Made by a program: the position numbers and the translations under genes
Shown here: in pieces, positions 15,548-17,541 of the stretch
Layout of the letters: each line of letters begins with the position of its first letter
Numbering within the stretch: the first letter of the stretch is position 1
Origin: CAZCAC01 sp964496575
GTDB taxonomy: Bacteria; Planctomycetota; UBA1135; GCA-002686595
NCBI GenBank assembly: GCA_964496575.1
Contig: CAZCAC010000161.1
Coordinates: 1 to 17,541, forward strand
DNA: 17,541 bases
Direction: 5' to 3'
The notes under the pieces: generated by a model
What the model saw: only the letters and a program-made list of their open reading frames with translations
What the model was told of the DNA's origin: nothing
The model's database searches: none

Positions 15548-17491
15548 ATGCAGTCGCCCAGCACTCCGCCGATCCGACGTTCCCCGCTCCTCGCCCTGAC
15601 CCTCGCCTTCCTCGCCCTCGCCGCTCTAGGCATCGTCCAAGTGGGGGCCGAGGGCTCCCCCACCCACTCCCAGGGGAAAGCGAGTACCCTCCCGGGCGAC
15701 GAAGCGACCGGGTTGGCCGACCTCTTCGAATTCCTCGATCGTGACCAGAATGGCCAGGTCGAGGCTTACGAAGGAGCCGAGGCCTTCCTCTACCTGGTGA
15801 CGGAAGCGGACACCGACGGTGACGGTGCGGTGAGCGCAACGGAGGTGCTCGGTTTCCTCGAGAGGACGGGCGCGGAGGACTCCGCCGAGCGCGAGGAGAC
15901 CTTCCGCGAGCTCGACGAGAATGGCGATGGCCTCCTGGTCCCGGATGAGATCCCCGAAGAGCTGCACGGACTCCTGCCCGTGGTGGATGGCGACGGAGAC
16001 GGCTCACTCACCCTCGAGGAGCTGCTCACAACCGACGCCCTGGACGATCCCCGCGTCATCTTCGAACAGGAGCTCCTGGGCTTCTTGCGGGAGGTCGACG
16101 AGGACGGGGACGGCGCCTTCGCCCTCACCGACCTCCCGCTGCTCGAACGCCTCGAGTTCGCCTCGCAGTTCGGGGAGCTCGACACGAACGACGACGACCT
16201 GGTCGACGAAGCGGAGCTCATGGCCATGCTCGAAGAGGAGCTCCGGGGCGCCCACTTCGAGGTGGACGGCACGGACGCGGTGATGACCGGAGTGATCGGC
16301 CCGACGACGCCGGGACGCGTGCTCGAACTGATCCTCGAGCACCCTCGGGTCGAGCGAATCGTCATGGAAGACGTGCCCGGCTCCATGGACGACGAGTCCA
16401 ACCTGCGCGCCGCACGCTGGGTGAGGCGCAGCGGTCTGGCCACCCACGTCCCCGAGGACGGCGAGGTGGCCTCCGGCGGCACGGACTTCTTCCAGGCGGG
16501 GACGATTCGCACCCGGGGCGAGGGAGCGCGCTTCGGAGTCCATTCCTGGTCCGGCGTCGGCGAGGAAGGCGCCGAGGTTCCGAAGGACGACCCCGAGCAC
16601 CGGAAGTACGTGGAGTACTGCCGCGAGATGGGCATCCCCGAGTCGTTCTACTGGTACACCCTCGAGGCGGCGCCCGCGGACGACATCCACTGGATGACCG
16701 ACAAGGAGCTCGTGCGTTTTGGAATGCTGACGGACGAAGCTCCCTCCGCGGAGGAGGCGCCGGAGAACGAGCGTCTCGGCGGTTGCATCCTGACCGAACC
16801 AGCTGGCGAGGTCCCCGAGCAGCTCGCCCTGGTGACCGCGGTGACGGCGACCGACGACTACGGCCCTCTGCCGAAGAAGCTCAGCGCCTGCGGCATCGTC
16901 CTCGCCGCCGAGGCGAGGGTGCCGGACGCTTTCCTGGAGCAGGTGGGTCGAACGATCGCGGAGGTCTTCCGGGCCGAGGAAGGCGTGGACGCTGCACTCC
17001 AGCACGGGGTCCTCACTCACCTCCACGCCTACAAGGCGCTGCTCCCCGTGCCTCGCAACGAGTGCTCCTTCGAGCGGCTCGTCCGGCGGCATGACGAGGA
17101 CTTCGAGCGTGTCGCCCGGGAGAACAGCCTCTGCGACATCATCATGGCCCAGGTGCCCGAGGGACAGGTCATGGAGGTGGTCGAGCACATCCTGCACGCG
17201 GTGACCGACGTCGGCCTGCACTACCAGTTCCCGGAGGAGTGGGGCATCTCCCGCGAGTCGAGGCTCTGGGCGACGATGCAGCAGGCGATCGAGCGCGGCC
17301 ACTACGTCATCGACTCCTACGACGACCTGAAGCAGCACGAGGAGACAGAGGTCTACGAGCGCATCCTCCTCCAGGAGTTCGCCTACTGGTTCATCTCCAC
17401 CGCCTGGGACCTCCAGGAGCCCTACGGCCCCGACGAGGCGGAGTGGACGATCCGCACCCGGGCCGAGCTGCAGTCGCTCTACCCCGACTGA
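15548..17491 (+). CDS. Secreted six-EF-hand protein with ClpP/crotonase-like domain
   Basis: This is 647 residues. Residues 12-34 (SPLLALTLAFLALAALGIVQ) form a signal peptide or anchor. Six canonical 12-residue EF-hand loops follow: 64-75 (DRDQNGQVEAYE), 88-99 (DTDGDGAVSATE), 123-134 (DENGDGLLVPDE), 147-158 (DGDGDGSLTLEE), 184-195 (DEDGDGAFALTD, with Asp at position 12) and 212-223 (DTNDDDLVDEAE). Residues about 238-335 resemble the ClpP/crotonase fold of COG3904-type exported proteins: GVIGPTTPGRVLELILEHPR, VASGGTDFFQAG with Ser309, and GVHSW with His332 as possible catalytic pair. The C-terminal part (about 410-647) is unassigned. It carries VEHILH (546-550) and LLQEFAYWFISTAWDL, which could bind metal, but this is a guess. 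It probably senses or needs external calcium. It is divergent from the metalloprotease. There is no Shine-Dalgarno. Confidence 0.85.
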   Translation: MQSPSTPPIRRSPLLALTLAFLALAALGIVQVGAEGSPTHSQGKASTLPGDEATGLADLFEFLDRDQNGQVEAYEGAEAFLYLVTEADTDGDGAVSATEVLGFLERTGAEDSAEREETFRELDENGDGLLVPDEIPEELHGLLPVVDGDGDGSLTLEELLTTDALDDPRVIFEQELLGFLREVDEDGDGAFALTDLPLLERLEFASQFGELDTNDDDLVDEAELMAMLEEELRGAHFEVDGTDAVMTGVIGPTTPGRVLELILEHPRVERIVMEDVPGSMDDESNLRAARWVRRSGLATHVPEDGEVASGGTDFFQAGTIRTRGEGARFGVHSWSGVGEEGAEVPKDDPEHRKYVEYCREMGIPESFYWYTLEAAPADDIHWMTDKELVRFGMLTDEAPSAEEAPENERLGGCILTEPAGEVPEQLALVTAVTATDDYGPLPKKLSACGIVLAAEARVPDAFLEQVGRTIAEVFRAEEGVDAALQHGVLTHLHAYKALLPVPRNECSFERLVRRHDEDFERVARENSLCDIIMAQVPEGQVMEVVEHILHAVTDVGLHYQFPEEWGISRESRLWATMQQAIERGHYVIDSYDDLKQHEETEVYERILLQEFAYWFISTAWDLQEPYGPDEAEWTIRTRAELQSLYPD

Positions 17492-17495
17492 TCTA

Positions 17496-17517
17496 CCCCG
17501 GTACGGTGGACACGGGG
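17496..17517 (+). terminator. Weak hairpin after the EF-hand gene
   Basis: CCCCG (17496-17500) and CGGGG (17513-17517) can pair around a 12-base loop, 4 bases after the stop codon. The stem is short and only TTA follows, so this is a weak terminator candidate. Confidence 0.25.
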
Positions 17518-17541
17518 TTAGGTAACAGAGCGAGTAGACCG

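Overview
The window is high-GC DNA of a free-living bacterium. The best guess is a planctomycete or a close relative. No rRNA or taxonomic marker gene is present, so this rests on the gene mix: large secreted proteins with FG-GAP, EF-hand, discoidin-like and prenyltransferase-like repeats, a very large glycine-rich lipoprotein, weak or absent Shine-Dalgarno sequences, and widely spaced single genes rather than operons. No tRNA, rRNA, CRISPR array, insertion sequence, integrase or phage gene was seen.

Left part (1-5761), read on the minus strand. From 5761 downward it holds a membrane protein with acyl-carrier-like ends and a probable frameshift near its C-terminus. Next is a short secreted FG-GAP fragment with a perfect 12-base Shine-Dalgarno sequence, then a 1153-residue glycine-rich lipoprotein. 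Directly after the lipoprotein stop lies the wreck of a two-component system (receiver fragment, HisKA fragment, HATPase), with a missing N-terminus, an internal shortening and a frameshift. Bases 1-129 hold nothing recognisable.

Middle part (5923-12686), read on the plus strand. It holds a secreted transglutaminase-like protein, a secreted FG-GAP/VCBS protein, a cytoplasmic HDOD-GGDEF protein (a diguanylate cyclase with an I-site), and a secreted protein carrying two discoidin-like domains around a prenyltransferase/squalene-cyclase-like repeat domain. Each is separated by about 90-175 bases, some of which contain hairpins, so they are probably transcribed separately.

Right part (12687-17541). 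Two converging genes are separated by 341 bases of repeats: a diverged pair of 60-75-base repeats, then four head-to-tail 47-base units, each holding a near-perfect palindrome. The minus-strand gene here encodes a secreted metzincin-type metalloprotease with a duplicated N-terminal domain. Diverging from it across a gap of about 260 bases is a secreted protein with six EF-hands, a ClpP/crotonase-like domain and an unassigned C-terminal domain.

Most products are predicted to be exported. The c-di-GMP cyclase and the carrier-like membrane protein are the exceptions. The sequence gives no proof that the genes form one pathway. The most unusual items are the EF-hand/ClpP-like fusion beside the metzincin, the 47-base palindromic tandem array, and the collapsed sensor kinase abutting the lipoprotein gene.
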